DNA from: Polytrichum commune
Taxonomy: Eukaryota; Streptophyta; Polytrichopsida; Polytrichales; Polytrichaceae
DNA length: 64,000 bases
Assembly (NCBI GenBank): GCA_950295325.1
Contig: OX485805.1
Span: 31,049,501 to 31,113,500 of the forward strand
Reading direction: 5' to 3'
The notes beneath the pieces are model-generated. The model made no database searches and was not told where the DNA came from. It was given only the letters and a program-made list of their open reading frames with translations. The position numbers and the translations under genes are program-made. Below are positions 59,666 through 64,000 of the stretch, in pieces (the stretch's first letter is position 1; each line of letters opens with the position of its first letter).

Positions 59666-62273
59666 TTACATTATATAAAAGCAAAAATGGCATAATATAT
59701 TATCTCCAAAGATAAGAATAGTTGTCCATCGTCCAATTTCAATTAACCCAAACATTTGGGTGTTCATATAGAATTTTGTAAAATAAGTGGACCTCGACAA
59801 TGGAACGAACAAACACTTCATTCACGTCGGTCCCCTTAACCAGAGACCGAAGTTTCTTCTACTTGTAAAGTAAGTGGGCCTCGACAGAGTCTTGTAGTTC
59901 TACCCTTCCTTTTTCCCCACGTCCCCATTCCAAGTCCCACGTTCCCAATCCAGGTCTCGTATTCCCATTAATTCCTATCACCCGTATCCATCTGAGTGTC
60001 AAGAATATATATACGGTAATTGGGCCTAAAGTAGAGTCTTTGAGCTTTGTATATATAAAACTTATATAAATGGTCATGGGTTGGAGACTCTTTTTTTAGC
60101 ACATCATTTATGTCAAGGAGAAAAGGACAAAGAAAGGGTTATATGGGACATTGATGACAATATATCAAGTATGTAATACTATCAAAATAACACCTAAATT
60201 ATGTAATTGAAGTCGGATCTTTTAACTTATTTGTTTGCAATTTCAGTTCACCAAGTTAGTGAACTTCTTTAAAAAGTGCACTTGACCGTTTAAGGTAGGG
60301 TCATTCTTGACACAATAAGGTTTGGTTAGAAGCATTTAGTTCAAAAACATCCTTTGTGCACATCAATGTTGTATGCAGCTTCTTGGATACTTAAGAGTTA
60401 AAGTTTGGGGTGTGGCTAAGGATGTTTTACAAACAAACACTCTACTCACTCTGGCCTTCTCCAGAGACCAGAGTTCTTCTTCTCTTCTTTAGGGGTTAAA
60501 CATTTGATATGTGCAAGATGGTTAGTAAACCCATATTTATAATTTACCTAAATTCCTTATGAGATTTAAAGATTGTATGACATTTTCATTTGTCTTTCTC
60601 ATCAAATTATCATATAGACAATATGATCTATGTTAGTTAATACATTTTTGAGCACATAGTCCAATCTCTTTTAGATACATTTATTTTTGGTGTCCATTCT
60701 TAGATACACACCTAACCATGTATCAAATGCCACTATGTAGGTGTGTGATAAAGTTAAGGAACTGAATTAGGTCCGCTTGCCTTAATTGAGTATCCGACCC
60801 AACTATGTATTGCATTGTCAAAATTGTGCAAGGGTATTAGGGGTCCCAAGTGTGAGACGGGAGTTTCTTAAACATGAGGAGACTATAAGTGAGTTCTTAA
60901 TGTTTATTTTAATTCTTATTGGTCAATGGTTCCTTTAACCATGCCAACCACAAGGAGAAAGCACCACTTGCAAATGAACATGAAATGGCATGTGGATAAT
61001 TACATGTTAGGGGTACTAGAAATGATCCATATGTTGCCATCAACAATGTCCCCTTCAACTATGCATCTCCATTTCCGAGTCCCACACTCGAAGTCTTATT
61101 TCAAGGAAAGAGTAAAGAAGCTATCAATAAAATACTTTTGAAGAAGATAATATAAATTCAAGTGGAGTTGGTTGTTTGTGAAAAATTAACTTTGAGTTAT
61201 TAACTTGCCATAATTTTGTGAAGAAATTGTTTTTTTGCCAAAAACATAAGAACATAAGGTTTTCAACCAAATAAAATTGACGAGACAGATGATTATCTAT
61301 ATTCTTCTTGATAATTTTTAGTTAAATATTCTAAATAATTAAGTTTGCCTCCCGTCAATGCAAATTACCTCATTGCTTTTGGTTCTTTCTGTTGCCTTCT
61401 CAAGGTCCCACCTTTCAGAAGCCCCCAAATAGGGGTTCTTTCACCCTACTCATTTTTTGGCTTTTGGGGTCTCCCCTGAACGTTAACTAGATAGAGCGAG
61501 ATGACATCAATTGTAAGTTGACATGAATTAGAGATGCAAACTTGAGGTGGGTTTACAGAGCACAGTGAGGACAAGACGTATTGTTGTTGAAGGAAACCTT
61601 GCAAATGGTTCCCCAATTGTTCATAATATTGACAAAATGTCCAATGATACATGGTAGGAGGTTTTAATGTGATATGGGCTTTTATTCATATATAAAATAA
61701 AAAATTGGGACGTATTAGAAACAAAGAAATTCACAATATTTTATCACTCATCGGTTCACCTAACCATTTTGACTACATGGAGGATATGTCACTTCCAAGT
61801 GAACTCGAGTCGACATGTGGAAAGTTGCTTGTAGCGATTAGATGCTATTGGCCCGTACCTTTGAAGTGTTGAAAGAAGACCTCTCATTGTATAATTGGTT
61901 ATTCTTACTATTCAAAGTGTTACCCAAGGGTACATGTGGTCTCAATGGGAGGTACTAGAAGCACCCAAAAAAAAACAAAAAAAACAACAACAACAAACAA
62001 ACAAAACAAAACAAAACAAATCTTTTATGTGTCCTTGATTCATTTAACCATGTCAACCATATGGAGGAAGTGTTAACTTATGGATAGATGCATGTAGTTT
62101 CCATAATAACACTACACCTTGAAAGGCTCCGCCATCTCAGCTTTTGTGATCAAAGTTATCAAGGCACTAAAGAACATCCAACAAGAAACTGATATAGTAG
62201 AAAAGTAAAATTGTAGTTGGTGTTGGATTGGTATTGTCTCTTCTTAATACCATTCAAGTATATAACCATTCAA

Positions 62274-62310
<37 letters not shown>

Positions 62311-64000
62311 ACAAGTAGGGTACGGGCATTTGAGGATATTTTTGTTGTTGATGCCACTTGGGTCTATATACCATCTAAAAATCTTCATACCTAGGTAAAA
62401 TCACCCTAGTATTCGTGCGGTTTAGAATGGTGTTTGACCCAAATAATAACTTGGGTATACAAAGAACATGGTATTTGTGAAAACGTCACATGGCACACAA
62501 AATATCACAAATGACATTTTCATGAATACAAGGAAGGCCGGCTTGAAATGGTCTTTGGAACTAGCCTTTGCCAACTACATCTCGATGTACTTACAAAATG
62601 CTAGTAGCATGTACAAATGATAACAAGGGAGGGCATCTTTTTATATCATGAATGATACGTTCTTCATTGTTACTTCAAACACTCTTGATAGCAATCAAAA
62701 TTGTGTAACATTCATGATATAAAATATCTTTGTCTTTACTCTATGAACTTGTAACATAGGTGCCAATACAAAATTAGTTTCAAAATGAAAAATATCCAAG
62801 GTTGGAGTACACTCCACGAGACTAGAAACCAAGTCAACCTTGAAAAATAAATCACATGTGATTATGACGTTTTCATGCATACTAAGTTAAAGATTCTCTA
62901 ACCTTGAGATACCACCAAATATCATTTTTGAATTGGTATTGCAGTTTTGATAGCAATCATGTAAATTCTTTGATGCCATTATTGGTATGCATAGCTAATA
63001 CTATCCATTCACCTATATATATATATATATTGCCCCAACATTAGTTGTAACCAACATACTAGATGAGTTATGTGATTTTTTGATCTTCATGCGAGTCAAC
63101 CTCTACACGTTTTGAGAGTTCTACACATAGGTGTTCATGCTTGAGTTTATTCCCTTCCCTTAGTTCAAGTTTTGTCTTCTATCTTGGGAATTATCATATT
63201 GTTGTCCTTTCAACCCATAATATAACATTGTTCAGATGGTGGTTGTTGTTCAAAGCCAATGGTCCACAAGCACAACATGTCGACCTAGAGTTAGCTCAGA
63301 TTTAGACTAAGTAAGTCCAAAGATCCAGATCCCAATAAAGATTCATGAACAGTACAAGGGAAATAGGGGTCCCACAAAACAATATCCTCTATCTGAATAA
63401 TCTAATGATCCAAAAAACAAATAGAACTAAGTTACATTTCCCAAACTTGAAGATCGATCAGTAGCCCAATAGCACGGGTAGGTCACTTAGTGCATTTTAA
63501 AAACGACGTGCGGCATAATATAGAGAGGATTAAAATCATTTGAAATAAAAATTATAAAGGAATTCCAAATAATGAAGGGGCCATTAAATGTAGACAATCC
63601 CATTATAAGTAAGTTAGATGAACATAAAATGTGAGCCATTATTTTTTTGTAAAATTAATATAGGGGCTGAAGATAAGGATCCTAGAAGGTATGTTTAGTA
63701 TGTTTGCTATGGTCTCCTATGTGTTTTCTTCATAACTTTGTTTGCAATGATATTACTGTTTGCACCCTTCTTTGTTTCCATGGTTTCCCTTAACACTCGT
63801 CAATGCGTTAGGAAGTAGATTAGCTTTTATTACTTAAAAGGAATATAGAGTACAAAAAATTGCAGTGACTTGGACAATATAAGTAATGGAAGGGTGCAAA
63901 CTAATGGGCCATTTTTGAAATTTAAGTATTATAGGGAGGCTTTAATTCAGCCCTTGAAGGTAAATAACCCCAAAACAAAAAACCCCCAGCCGCACGTGGT
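59666..64000. other. gene-free, AT-rich, repeat-derived stretch
   Basis: No gene is supported. It holds hairpin-motif copies at about 59803 and 60429, a dispersed repeat at 60630-60760 shared with 14352 and 43003, an A/C-rich low-complexity tract at 61967-62020, and (AT)n runs. Frames are short and lack family resemblance. The window ends inside this stretch. Confidence 0.5.
62276..62308. repeat. (AT)n microsatellite
   Basis: About 16 AT dinucleotides. A shorter AT run lies at 63015-63031. Confidence 0.9.

Overview
This is nuclear DNA from a land plant. The evidence is spliced genes with GT-AG introns, a plastid-type Ycf20-like gene, a plant-type proteasome maturation factor, a plant 'CLCxPTxHxGSFRC' serine-rich protein, Dicer-like (DCL) remnants, TTTAGGG-type telomere-like motifs, and many hAT- and Harbinger-type transposon relics. 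A non-seed plant such as a moss is my guess, but the sequence alone does not fix the lineage.

Layout. 0-3.3 kb: exon-like segments of an unrecognised plus-strand gene. 4.5-5.2 kb: a four-unit array of a 166-167 bp tandem repeat. 5.2-9.8 kb: AT-rich, transposon-derived DNA, including a delimited 1,041-bp hAT element (8-bp target duplication, TIRs, transposase C-terminal remnant) inside a larger inverted-repeat structure. 9.8-11.95 kb (minus): an intact five-exon UMP1-type proteasome maturation factor. 12-20.5 kb: no gene; two about 2-kb direct copies 5.2 kb apart, MITEs and microsatellites. 21.2-24.85 kb (plus): a three-exon gene for an 841-residue protein I do not recognise. 25.4-26.6 kb (minus): a broken DCL fragment carrying a 158-bp copy of that gene's exon 3. 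27.4-30.8 kb (minus): a small four-helix membrane protein and a serine-rich protein. 33.3-37.4 kb: a LINE-like fragment, two hAT MITEs and a second, longer DCL pseudogene. 40.8-41.4 kb (minus): a Ycf20-like plastid protein. 46.0-46.1 kb (minus): the first exon of a QCR9-like gene. 47.06-56.42 kb (minus): an intact RPN1 proteasome gene (25 coding exons, 909 aa, every junction in frame). 56.7-64 kb: transposon-rich DNA with MITEs, a SINE-like insertion and a strong 34-bp hairpin.

The most unusual signal is structural. Three minus-strand genes (27.4, 30.2 and 40.8 kb) are each followed by a tandem array of partial copies of their own 3' end, made of the last coding stretch plus 3' flank, with units of about 165-285 bp. 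Introns of the UMP1 gene and of the 841-aa gene also carry 145-310 bp tandem duplications, one of which duplicates a splice donor. Short-unit tandem duplication therefore looks like the main local force reshaping gene ends and introns. A 158-bp templated insertion at a deletion in the DCL relic points to error-prone break repair.

Functionally, UMP1 (20S core maturation) and RPN1 (19S base scaffold) act in one pathway but lie about 35 kb apart with unrelated DNA between. I regard the shared pathway as coincidence.
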